A DNA stretch of 7,205 nt from positions 1-7,205 of the forward strand of contig JASJBY010000230.1 of NCBI GenBank assembly GCA_030066245.1, in the 5' to 3' direction. The notes below the pieces were generated by a model that was not told the origin of the DNA, made no database searches, and was given only the letters and a program-made list of their open reading frames with translations. The stretch is from Gammaproteobacteria bacterium. GTDB taxonomy: Bacteria; Pseudomonadota; Gammaproteobacteria; JAABTG01. Made by a program: the position numbers and the translations under genes. Of the stretch, positions 1 through 5,669 are shown piece after piece (the first letter of the stretch is position 1; each line of letters opens with the position of its first letter).

Positions 1-329
1 TGGTTCCAGCCCGCTTTCTGCAGATGCGGTATGGATGTGCCGTAGTACACGGAGGATATACCGGCCCACGCGATAGCGCTTTGACACATGGGGCAGGGCT
101 CGGCGGTCGTATACAGGGCCAGCTCCGTCCAGTCGATCCCCGGGTGCGCGGCGGAACACCGGATGATGGCGTCTATCTCGCCGTGAAAGACCGGATTCTC
201 GCTCGCGCGATTCGCGCCGCTTGCCACGCACTCGCCTGTAGTCGCTCGCACGATGACTGAACCAAAAGGTGCGGTGGGCACGCCGCGGGCAGCGCGGATG
301 GCAAGTCGCATGTAGTGCTCGTGGTCCAT
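1..329 (-). CDS. Zinc-dependent nucleoside/base deaminase, 3' end outside window
   Basis: The first 109 residues of a cytidine/deoxycytidylate deaminase-fold enzyme are visible; the C-terminus lies beyond the left edge. The fold catalyses zinc-dependent hydrolytic deamination of bases or nucleosides in the cytoplasm (TadA, GuaD and related families). The zinc site is clear: HGEID at residues 49-53 supplies the ligand His49 and the proton shuttle Glu51, and PCPMC at 78-82 supplies Cys79 and Cys82. PFGSVIV near 21-27 is the usual strand before the active site. The ATG at 329-327 follows the stop codon of the upstream glycosylase gene after a single base (TGACATG on the minus strand), so the two are very probably co-translated. 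The HGEID sequence differs from the HAE-type core usual in TadA, so a free-base or nucleoside deaminase is likelier than the tRNA enzyme. The substrate cannot be decided from this part. Confidence 0.88.
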   Translation of the reverse strand, partial: MDHEHYMRLAIRAARGVPTAPFGSVIVRATTGECVASGANRASENPVFHGEIDAIIRCSAAHPGIDWTELALYTTAEPCPMCQSAIAWAGISSVYYGTSIPHLQKAGWN

Positions 330-330
330 G

Positions 331-1287
331 TCAGTATCCCCGCCACGCGCGCCTCGGACCACGCCGGGGTGCCTGTATGCGGGCCGCGAATAGCAGCCGC
401 ACCACCCGGAAGGCGAGACCCTTGAAAGGCTGCAACAGCTCAAGCATGCGAGCTTCTGTCGCCCGGGGCTCCCCGGCCAGCGCCCAAGCCAGCATGTGGG
501 GTACCTGGTAGTCTCCGACCGGCACGGGCTCCGGCCGGGCAAATCGCAAACCCAGCGTCATGGCTGTGCTCCAGGGTCCTATTCCGCGAACCTTCTGCAG
601 CAGACTGGCCGCCTTCGCGGTCGGCATGTCGGCCACGCGCTGCAGCCGCTCAGCCCGGAACGCGATTTCCATCAGCGTGCGGGCCCGCTGCCAACCGATG
701 CCGGCCGCCTGCAGTTGATCCGCCCCCGCGGCACGGAGCGCACGTGGGGTGGGCGATAGTCGCATGTCTGTGGGTCCCGGTGCGACCTCCCCCAGGTTTT
801 CGCAGAGCCGGCGCCACGTCATCGCCGCTTCATTCCAGGTCACCTGCTGCTGGAGCACGATATTCACCAGGGCCTCGAAGACGTCTCGCGTGTCAGTGCC
901 TCGCAGCCCCCGGTGCTGTTTCAGAAGCCGATCTGTCACGGGGTGAGCCGGCAGCGCCCACGGGTCCTCGTTCAGGCCCACCCACCCCGGGATGTCCTGC
1001 ATGACACGGGCTGCCCCCGGGCCCCAGGCCTGCGCGGTGAGGCCATCGCCCAGGGTCAATCGAACGGTGACCGGCCCTTCGGGTGTATGCGCCGTTCGCC
1101 ACAGACCGTCAGGCTCGCGGCGCACGGTTGGGTCTCGCCCGCCGGTGCGCAGCAGGCGAGTGGTCTCGTGGAAATCGTAGCGCGCTGGCAGCGGCCAGGC
1201 GGCGGACGCGTCGGGTGTCACTCGGAAGGTCACCCAGTTATGCGTGTTCAAGGCACTCGGGTTCCAGACTTTAGCCCGGAGCGCCAC
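331..1287 (-). CDS. AlkA-like DNA-3-methyladenine glycosylase 2 (HhH-GPD family)
   Basis: A 318-residue protein of the HhH-GPD DNA glycosylase superfamily, which removes alkylated bases from DNA in base excision repair. The N-terminal ~115 residues form a beta-rich domain containing RYDFHETTRLLR (36-47) and RTAHTPEGPVTVRL (64-77), as in AlkA relatives. The helical domain follows: VNIVLQQQVT (141-150) matches the conserved Gln-Gln-Val helix, KVRGIGPWSTAM (232-243) is the helix-hairpin-helix, and PVGDYQVPHML (256-266) carries the probable catalytic Asp259. The tail (304-318) is Arg-rich. The annotated start is GTG at 1287-1285 with no clear Shine-Dalgarno. An internal GTG at residue 19 (MTFRVTP...) is also possible and would remove residues poorly conserved in the family. 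The stop lies one base before the deaminase ATG, indicating an operon. The domain layout recalls versions common in Actinobacteria, an inference from memory rather than a search. Confidence 0.87.
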   Translation of the reverse strand: MALRAKVWNPSALNTHNWVTFRVTPDASAAWPLPARYDFHETTRLLRTGGRDPTVRREPDGLWRTAHTPEGPVTVRLTLGDGLTAQAWGPGAARVMQDIPGWVGLNEDPWALPAHPVTDRLLKQHRGLRGTDTRDVFEALVNIVLQQQVTWNEAAMTWRRLCENLGEVAPGPTDMRLSPTPRALRAAGADQLQAAGIGWQRARTLMEIAFRAERLQRVADMPTAKAASLLQKVRGIGPWSTAMTLGLRFARPEPVPVGDYQVPHMLAWALAGEPRATEARMLELLQPFKGLAFRVVRLLFAARIQAPRRGPRRAWRGY

Positions 1288-1294
1288 CGGAGTT

Positions 1295-1311
1295 GCTAGA
1301 CAGTGCCTAGC
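1295..1311. repeat. 17-bp palindrome just upstream of the glycosylase start
   Basis: Perfect inverted repeat GCTAG-N7-CTAGC, ending 8 bases upstream of the GTG start at 1287 on the minus strand. It sits where a ribosome binding site would be expected. It could be an operator or a small mRNA hairpin that restricts initiation at this GTG. No regulator is recognised. Confidence 0.35.
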
Positions 1312-1382
1312 GGAAGCGGTTCAGATCCCTGCAATAGGGGATGGCTCGGGGTCCCCAGCCTTCGGTTGCAGGCTCGGAGAAG

Positions 1383-1401
1383 CCGGCGCACTCGGCGCCG
1401 G
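1383..1401 (-). terminator. GC-rich hairpin downstream of the YqaA gene
   Basis: A perfect 7-bp stem (CCGGCGC / GCGCCGG) with a 5-nt loop lies about 40 bases after the YqaA stop codon on the minus strand. A second small stem (GACGT-N5-ACGTC) lies just before it. No T-run follows, so it is not a canonical intrinsic terminator. It may slow polymerase or protect the 3' end between the YqaA and glycosylase genes. Confidence 0.3.
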
Positions 1402-1442
1402 GGACGTGAGCAACGTCGGGGCAGAGTTCGGGCTGTGCGTTA

Positions 1443-1868
1443 CTACTCCGACCAGGCTACCAGAACGGCGACCGAGATGTACCGCAGCGCCTTTCCCGTA
1501 CCCACCAGCACCAGGAAAAGCCACAGTCGGAGCTTCATGATGCCGGCAATCAGGGTCAACGCATCGCCGCCGACCGGCATCCAAGCGAGCAGTAGTGACC
1601 AAAAGCCGTAACGCTGGTACCACCGCTGCGCTTTCTCGATCTGCTCAGGCGTGAAATAGAACCAACGCCGGCCCTGGAAGTACAGCAGATAGCGACCCAG
1701 CACCCAGTTCACCACCGCGCCCAGCGTGTTGCCGAGCGTTGCGATCATCACCAGAGCCAGGGGGTTGCCACCCTCACGCAGCAGCGCAAACAGCACTACC
1801 TCGGAATAGAACGGGAGGATGGTAGCTGCCAGAAAAGCGGAACCGAAAAGCGCCAGATAAGATGCCAC
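1443..1868 (-). CDS. YqaA-family (DedA-like, SNARE-associated) inner-membrane protein
   Basis: A 141-residue, very hydrophobic integral membrane protein of the YqaA branch of the DedA/SNARE-associated (VTT) superfamily. The superfamily is linked to membrane homeostasis and lipid or ion transport; YqaA itself has no firm biochemical role. From the chosen start, helices lie at about 2-20 and 25-45. The conserved GNTLGAVVNWVLGR segment is at 46-59. WYQRYGFWSLLLAWMPVGGD (83-102) contains the re-entrant Pro/Gly-Asp region, and GKALRY (125-130) precedes the last helix. The reading frame stays open upstream, but that part overlaps the preceding gene in another frame. GTG at 1868-1866 is preferred because it gives the normal family length and because TAGTG fuses the upstream stop with this start, the classic arrangement for translational coupling. 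No separate Shine-Dalgarno is visible. The coupled upstream gene is truncated, so present expression is uncertain. Confidence 0.85.
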   Translation of the reverse strand: MASYLALFGSAFLAATILPFYSEVVLFALLREGGNPLALVMIATLGNTLGAVVNWVLGRYLLYFQGRRWFYFTPEQIEKAQRWYQRYGFWSLLLAWMPVGGDALTLIAGIMKLRLWLFLVLVGTGKALRYISVAVLVAWSE

Positions 1869-2233
1869 TACACGGTGCGCCGTATTAGCCAGCGGAATAT
1901 CGCGAACTGCGATGGCACGTAGAACAGATACTCCGGATGCCACTGGACACCGATGATGGGGCGGCCTGTCGAACACTCCACCGGCTGGGTAATGTCATCC
2001 AGATCCCGCCCCACCACGACAAGGTCGACACCGGGAATCCAGATGGCCTGGTGGTGCAGACTGTTCACCCGGAGATCGGTCTTTCCGCAGACCTTGGCCG
2101 TAAGGGAATTCGGCTCCAGCCGCACCTGCTTGGTCGGAAGCAGCCCCGGCCGGTTATTGGTTCGTCTGCGAAGTGGGCGTATGTCTTGATGGAGCTTACC
2201 GCCCAGCACGACGTTGATCAGCTGCGCACCCCG
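1868..2233 (-). pseudogene. 5'-truncated class I glutamine amidotransferase / peptidase C26 (PuuD-like) remnant
   Basis: The C-terminal half of a gamma-glutamyl-gamma-aminobutyrate hydrolase-like protein (peptidase C26). Homology begins at a segment reading RGAQLINVVLGGKLHQDI, immediately after the place where the family has its nucleophilic Cys (normally in a GICRG motif), and continues through VNSLHHQAI and GVQWHPEYL, the latter holding the catalytic His and Glu. The frame is intact to TAG at 1870-1868. The residue at the Cys position is Ser, and the codons further upstream (2234-2340) show no family resemblance, so the N-terminal ~110-120 residues and the nucleophile are missing. A GTG at 2209 could start a 113-residue fragment, but it would lack catalytic function. 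Its stop overlaps the YqaA start by one base. Family membership is confident; calling it a pseudogene rests on the missing half of a roughly 250-residue family. Confidence 0.8.
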
Positions 2234-2351
2234 CGATAATGAGACAACTTCTACTCTTCGGGTACCGCCGATGCAATTACCGGGTCGTTGCTTGGATGAC
2301 GCCGCTGGGGCGTATCGACTGTCCTGCCTCCTGCCATTCTTACGCCAGGGG

Positions 2352-2364
2352 TAAAGGTCCTTTA
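2352..2364. promoter_or_regulatory. 13-bp palindrome, candidate operator upstream of pirin
   Basis: Perfect inverted repeat TAAAGG-T-CCTTTA, 74 bases upstream of the pirin ATG and about 40 bases upstream of a -10-like TATTTT (2404-2409). The symmetry and position suit a dimeric repressor or activator site. The odd one-base centre argues against an RNA hairpin. No cognate regulator is encoded in the window. Confidence 0.3.
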
Positions 2365-2427
2365 ACGGAGACGCCCTTTATCTTTCCCAACAACGCTACT
2401 AGGTATTTTACTTTCGAGGCAAGCGCT

Positions 2428-2432
2428 GGAGG
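2428..2432 (+). promoter_or_regulatory. Ribosome binding site of the pirin gene
   Basis: GGAGG six bases before the ATG at 2439, a full-strength Shine-Dalgarno that fixes this start. Confidence 0.8.
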
Positions 2433-2438
2433 CACGAC

Positions 2439-3137
2439 ATGCTGACACTGCGTCGCGCAGAGGATCGCGGTCACGCCAACCACGGCTGGCTCAACAGTCA
2501 TCACACCTTCTCGTTTGGCGGCTACTACGACCCACGGCATACGGGCTTCGCCACGCTACGGGTCATCAACGAGGACACGGTGGCCCCTGGCGGCGGCTTC
2601 GCCACGCACGGCCACAAAGACATGGAGATTGTGACCTATGTGCTCGAAGGCGCTCTCGAACACCGGGACAGCCTGGGAACCGGCTCCGTGGTTCGGCCCG
2701 GGGATGTGCAGCGCATGAGTGCCGGCAGCGGCGTAACGCACAGCGAGTACAACGCGTCCGACTCCAAGCCAGTGCATTTCCTGCAGATCTGGATGCTGCC
2801 CGAAGCCAATGGTCTGACCCCGAGTTATGAGCAGAAAACCTTCTCGGATCGCGATAAGCGAGGCGTCTTGCGACTCATCGGCTCCCGGGACGGTCGGGAT
2901 GGCTCGGTCACGATCCACCAGAAGCTTGACCTTTACGCCACGCTGCTCAACAAAGGGGATGTGGTCCGCCACGAACTGGCCCCGGGCCGCAGGGCTTGGG
3001 TCCAGATTGCACGGGGCAGCGCCTTGCTCGGTCAAGAGACGCTCAATCCGGGTGACGGCGCTGCTATCGTGGGTCCTGCAAGTATTGTTCTATCCGGCAC
3101 GCTCGAAGCTGAAGCCTTGCTGTTCGATATGGCTTAG
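2439..3137 (+). CDS. Pirin family bicupin (YhhW-like)
   Basis: A 232-residue pirin, normal length for the bacterial YhhW type. The N-terminal cupin contains GWLNSHHTFSFGGYYDP (16-32), the family signature, and FATHGHKDMEIVTYVLEG (54-71). The metal ligands are intact: His57, His59, His101 and Glu103 (the last two in GVTHSEYN), the positions used in E. coli YhhW. The C-terminal cupin (about 135-232) lacks a metal site, as usual. Characterised members have quercetin 2,3-dioxygenase activity in vitro or act as metal-dependent cofactors; the natural substrate is generally unknown. The protein is probably cytoplasmic, since no signal peptide is seen. It is followed after 100 bp by a nitroreductase on the same strand, a pairing consistent with handling quinones or other reactive aromatics (inference). 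The start is fixed by a GGAGG at good spacing. Confidence 0.95.
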   Translation: MLTLRRAEDRGHANHGWLNSHHTFSFGGYYDPRHTGFATLRVINEDTVAPGGGFATHGHKDMEIVTYVLEGALEHRDSLGTGSVVRPGDVQRMSAGSGVTHSEYNASDSKPVHFLQIWMLPEANGLTPSYEQKTFSDRDKRGVLRLIGSRDGRDGSVTIHQKLDLYATLLNKGDVVRHELAPGRRAWVQIARGSALLGQETLNPGDGAAIVGPASIVLSGTLEAEALLFDMA

Positions 3138-3225
3138 ACAAGGGCTCGGACGATCAAGTCGCAGCCAGGTCTGCTGGCCCCGGTCAGCACTGCCCGACAC
3201 GCCAACCAACCGTAAATCAAACCAC

Positions 3226-3230
3226 AGGAG
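3226..3230 (+). promoter_or_regulatory. Ribosome binding site that fixes the nitroreductase start
   Basis: AGGAG seven bases before the ATG at 3238. It decides against the much longer reading of this frame beginning at 2827, which would run inside the pirin gene. The only other structure in the 3138-3225 spacer is a weak 5-bp stem (GCCAG-N5-CTGGC). Confidence 0.8.
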
Positions 3231-3237
3231 AGTACAG

Positions 3238-3843
3238 ATGAATGTCATAGACGCGATCTACAAGCGCCGCGCCGTTAAACACTTTGACCCTGACCACCGC
3301 TTGACGCCGGACGAAGAACGCAAGCTTCTGGAAGCCACGATTCAGTCCCCGACCAGTTTCAACATCCAGCATTGGCGGTTCGTCATCATTCGCGACCCGG
3401 AGCTGCGCGCGAGAATACGCAAGGAGCTGGGTAACGACCAGGCGCAGATGACCGACGCTTCGCTTCTGGTGCTCTTTACCGCCGACCTGAAGGCATGGAA
3501 GAAATCGCCGGAGCGATACTGGGCGAATGCGCCCAAGGAGGTTGCGGAGCTTCTTGTCAACTGGATGGGGCCATTCCACGAAGGGCGTGAATGGCTGCAA
3601 CGGGATGAGGCACAGCGTTCCATCGGCATGGCCATGCAGACGCTTATGCTCGCAGCGCAGGGGCTCGGCTACCAATCCTGCCCCATGATCGGCTTCGATG
3701 GCGAGAAAGTCGCCGAGCTGGTTGGATTACCTGAGGACCATGTGATGGGGCCGATGGTGGCCATTGGCAGGGGCACAAAGGAGCCCTGGCCAAAACCCGG
3801 GCAGCTTTCCCTCGACGACCTCGTCGTCGAGAACGCGTTCTAA
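3238..3843 (+). CDS. Nitroreductase family protein (FMN-dependent, NAD(P)H)
   Basis: A 201-residue protein of the nitroreductase fold, which uses FMN and NAD(P)H to reduce nitro compounds, quinones or related acceptors, usually as a cytoplasmic homodimer. RRAVKHFDPDH (10-20) supplies the FMN-phosphate-binding Arg residues. SPTSFNIQHWRFVIIRDP (37-54) is the conserved flavin-contacting loop with Ser and Asn. SIGMAMQTLMLAAQGLGY (128-145) is the core helix, and PMVAIGRGTKEPWPKPGQLS (172-191) is the C-terminal FMN-side segment ending in the usual basic/Pro tail. The sequence resembles the group of small nitroreductases (~200 residues) that includes quinone-responsive members such as MhqN, but substrate cannot be assigned. 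It lies 100 bp after the pirin gene on the same strand, probably co-transcribed because no terminator is seen between them. A strong hairpin follows its stop. Confidence 0.93.
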   Translation: MNVIDAIYKRRAVKHFDPDHRLTPDEERKLLEATIQSPTSFNIQHWRFVIIRDPELRARIRKELGNDQAQMTDASLLVLFTADLKAWKKSPERYWANAPKEVAELLVNWMGPFHEGREWLQRDEAQRSIGMAMQTLMLAAQGLGYQSCPMIGFDGEKVAELVGLPEDHVMGPMVAIGRGTKEPWPKPGQLSLDDLVVENAF

Positions 3844-3877
3844 CTGACTCAATCAAGGGCCACCACAGGGGGCTCTC

Positions 3878-3915
3878 GTCGGGGCGTTGGCGTAGATGGA
3901 GAGCAACGCCCCGAC
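3878..3915. terminator. Strong 12-bp hairpin between convergent genes
   Basis: A perfect inverted repeat, GTCGGGGCGTTG / CAACGCCCCGAC, with a 14-nt loop, 34 bases after the nitroreductase stop and 85 bases beyond the stop of the convergent MFS gene. The plus side is followed only by TTCC rather than a long T-run. It probably acts as a bidirectional terminator or 3'-end stabiliser for both transcripts. Confidence 0.65.
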
Positions 3916-4000
3916 TTCCGGAGGGCGGTATGGTCGCAGAGCCGGCAGGCTGTGCCGTCGGCAATGAGCATCGCGCAGACGCCAGGGGCGCGCTGGACCC

Positions 4001-5311
4001 TCAGCCAGCAGCCGCCTTCGCCTCTGCGCTCGCCCTCGACGCGTCCACGCGCAGGCGGAAGGAAATCAGCAGCGCAATGAACAACATGATGCCTTCCAGA
4101 AAGAATACGGTTCCGTAGGCGACATAAACGGTGCTGCCGGTGACGAGCAGCATAGCGTCCACCACCACACCGCCGAGGATACTGCCGAGGGCCTTGCCGA
4201 GCAGGGCGGCCATGCCCCATACCCCCATGAGGAGGCCTGCGCGAATGGCCGTCGTGAAGGTGGCGATTCCGCCGAGCATACCCGCTCCCGCCAGTCCCGT
4301 ACCCAGCCCCATCACCACCACAAGAGCGCGAAACAAGGCGACGCTCCCGGTGGCGCCCGTGGCGATAACCCCCAGGAATACAAGCAGCGTCGAAACCAGA
4401 CCGATGCGAAGAAGACGCATGTGGCCCATGACCCGAAGCAGAAACGTACCTGAGAGCAGCATGGCCGTCAGAACACCGAGGCCCCAGAAAGCCGTCAGCT
4501 GCGAGGTTTCGGACACGGTCATGTCCAGCACCAGTGCGCCATAGGGCTCGAGCAGCACGTCCTGGGCCAGGGTGCCGACAAATGTGAAGACGACCAGAGC
4601 GAAGAACAGCAGCACTTGACGGTCCCCCAGCAGCAGTGTGCTCAGGGCCTCCGCGAAGGGAGTGGCTTTCGCCCGTGCGGCTGCAATCTCAACGCGGGCG
4701 GAACGCCTCTCCTGACCGAGAGCGCCCAGGAGCGCGAGCCCGAAGGCGACGGTAACGACGGCCACGCTCGCGCCCAGCAGCTTCGCCGGTGTGTAGTCAC
4801 GCAAGGCCGCACCCAGCGCCCCGGCTCCGAACACCAGCCCGAGCATAGTAGCGACCTCGTAGAGCGTAAGGGCCCGAGAGCGCAGGCTGCCCGCGAAGCG
4901 ATCTGCCACCAGCGCCTGGAAGGCGTTGTGGCCCAGGTTGCGGCCGAAGCCGTAGAGGATGAACAGGAGCACGAGCCCCCCCATCAAGGTCATGCCGCCC
5001 TCGGCCGTGCCCGTGATCAGCACTACCGACAGAGCCAGCCCGAGCCCGGCCAGCAAAGCTCCGGCGACGATGTACGGCTCCCGCCGGCGTCCGAACAGCG
5101 GATAGCCGTCGGAGCGGTAGCCGAGCCAAACTCGCAGCGGCGCCTCCAGGAGCGGCAAAGCGAACAGGAACCCCACCAGCGTCACCGGCAGCCCTTTCTC
5201 CGCAACCATGATGCGGTTCAGCGTGCCACCCGCAAGGGCGCCGACCAGGCCGTAGCCCAGCGGGAAGGCCGCCAGCCGAATGGCGTCCGTCATCTGTCGC
5301 GTCCATCGCAT
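4001..5311 (-). CDS. PucC/BCD-family MFS transporter
   Basis: A 436-residue polytopic protein, about 12 transmembrane helices, of the PucC (bacteriochlorophyll delivery, BCD) branch of the major facilitator superfamily. Matches to the family are LNRIMVAEKGLP (31-42), GYRSDGYPLFGRRREPY (64-80, the MFS loop 2-3 motif in its PucC form), a cytoplasmic loop at about 200-222, and AQDVLLEPYGALVLDMTV (249-266), the most characteristic PucC stretch. In phototrophs PucC and LhaA serve light-harvesting complex assembly. No puf, puc, bch or crt gene is visible here, so the cargo may differ. The start is ATG at 5311; ATG at residue 7 is an alternative, and neither has a strong Shine-Dalgarno. The C-terminus is Ala-rich and charged (about 425-436). 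The gene is convergent with the nitroreductase and appears monocistronic. Confidence 0.85.
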   Translation of the reverse strand: MRWTRQMTDAIRLAAFPLGYGLVGALAGGTLNRIMVAEKGLPVTLVGFLFALPLLEAPLRVWLGYRSDGYPLFGRRREPYIVAGALLAGLGLALSVVLITGTAEGGMTLMGGLVLLFILYGFGRNLGHNAFQALVADRFAGSLRSRALTLYEVATMLGLVFGAGALGAALRDYTPAKLLGASVAVVTVAFGLALLGALGQERRSARVEIAAARAKATPFAEALSTLLLGDRQVLLFFALVVFTFVGTLAQDVLLEPYGALVLDMTVSETSQLTAFWGLGVLTAMLLSGTFLLRVMGHMRLLRIGLVSTLLVFLGVIATGATGSVALFRALVVVMGLGTGLAGAGMLGGIATFTTAIRAGLLMGVWGMAALLGKALGSILGGVVVDAMLLVTGSTVYVAYGTVFFLEGIMLFIALLISFRLRVDASRASAEAKAAAG

Positions 5312-5425
5312 GGCGTTTCAGGGTAGCTCGACTCGTTGGCTCAGGCAGCGCATCCTAGGCGGCTGAAGGTCTCGGGACAAACTTTTATCGCGAAGGATGC
5401 TGCGCGCTGTCCCGGTTCAGGATCT
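5312..5425. other. Upstream region of the MFS gene
   Basis: No gene is recognised in this stretch. It must hold the minus-strand promoter of the MFS gene. A TAAAAG near 5383-5388 read on the minus strand is a possible -10 fragment but has no convincing -35. GCATCC and GGATGC occur in inverted orientation about 40 bases apart, too short to interpret. Confidence 0.3.
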
Positions 5426-5442
5426 AGCCCGGATTTCTCACC
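5426..5442 (+). repeat. Left 17-bp terminal inverted repeat
   Basis: AGCCCGGATTTCTCACC, exact complement of 5653-5669. Confidence 0.85.
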
Positions 5443-5579
5443 AGGCGGACCTTGGATCGCAGATTATGCTGGCAAACTCAACACATTGGCTTCACCAAGC
5501 CGGTCTTCCTTAAACACAAGCCGTCCTATTCGGTTCTTGGCCCACTCTGGCTTTGCATCTTGACCGATCCCCCTTGAGC

Positions 5580-5595
5580 CATAGCTACAGCTATG
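5580..5595. repeat. 16-bp palindrome inside the element
   Basis: CATAGCT-AC-AGCTATG, two perfect 7-bp arms around a 2-base centre, located inside the 244-bp element. It may be a protein-binding site kept from a parent IS. A hairpin with a 2-nt loop would be strained. Confidence 0.4.
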
Positions 5596-5652
5596 CCTCT
5601 TCGGACGATCGGCCAATCTGCTTTGCCAGAGCGACCCAAGATTCCGAATCCC

Positions 5653-5669
5653 GGTGAGAAATCCGGGCT
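5653..5669 (-). repeat. Right 17-bp terminal inverted repeat
   Basis: GGTGAGAAATCCGGGCT, exact complement of 5426-5442. Confidence 0.85.

Larger units (their letters stand above)
2234..2438. other. Intergenic region between the C26 remnant and the pirin gene
   Basis: This 205-bp stretch holds no recognisable gene. It is noticeably more A+T-rich near 2350-2410 than its surroundings, as expected of a promoter region for the plus-strand pirin gene. A TATTTT hexamer at 2404-2409 could be a -10 element, but no good -35 partner is seen. Reading the minus strand in the C26 frame gives sequence unlike that family. Confidence 0.5.
5426..5669. mobile_element. 244-bp MITE-like element or IS remnant
   Basis: Bounded by perfect 17-bp terminal inverted repeats: AGCCCGGATTTCTCACC at 5426-5442 and its exact complement at 5653-5669. 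Inverted similarity continues inward: CTTGGATCGC at 5451-5460 matches the complement of 5631-5640 with one mismatch, and CTGGCAAA at 5469-5476 matches the complement of 5622-5629 exactly. The ends therefore resemble each other over about 50 bp with small gaps, as in insertion sequences. There is no room for a transposase and no intact ORF, which suggests a non-autonomous derivative or internally deleted copy. A 16-bp palindrome sits inside at 5580-5595. No exact target-site duplication is visible next to the ends, so the event may be old or the true ends may differ by a few bases. The IS family is not assigned. Confidence 0.6.

Noticed and set aside
913..1299. 128-codon plus-strand frame antisense to the glycosylase
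   Set aside because: The glycosylase frame has clear HhH-GPD motifs; this translation has no domain.
1869..1976. 36-codon extension of the YqaA frame to an upstream ATG
   Set aside because: It overlaps the C26 reading frame, shows no membrane-protein character, and exceeds the family length; the TAGTG overlap supports the start at 1868.
2340..2540. 66-codon minus-strand frame as the lost N-terminus of the C26 gene
   Set aside because: The translation does not resemble the N-terminal half of that family and overlaps the pirin start.
2556..3035. 159-codon minus-strand frame inside the pirin gene
   Set aside because: Shadow of a well-supported pirin with intact metal ligands.
2827..3237. N-terminal extension of the nitroreductase frame (338-codon reading)
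   Set aside because: It overlaps most of the pirin gene in another frame, and an AGGAG at 3226-3230 places the start at 3238, which gives the normal family length.
4616..5326. 236-codon open frame antisense to the MFS transporter
   Set aside because: Gln/Glu/Arg/Pro-rich translation with no known domain; typical shadow of a hydrophobic GC-rich gene on the other strand.
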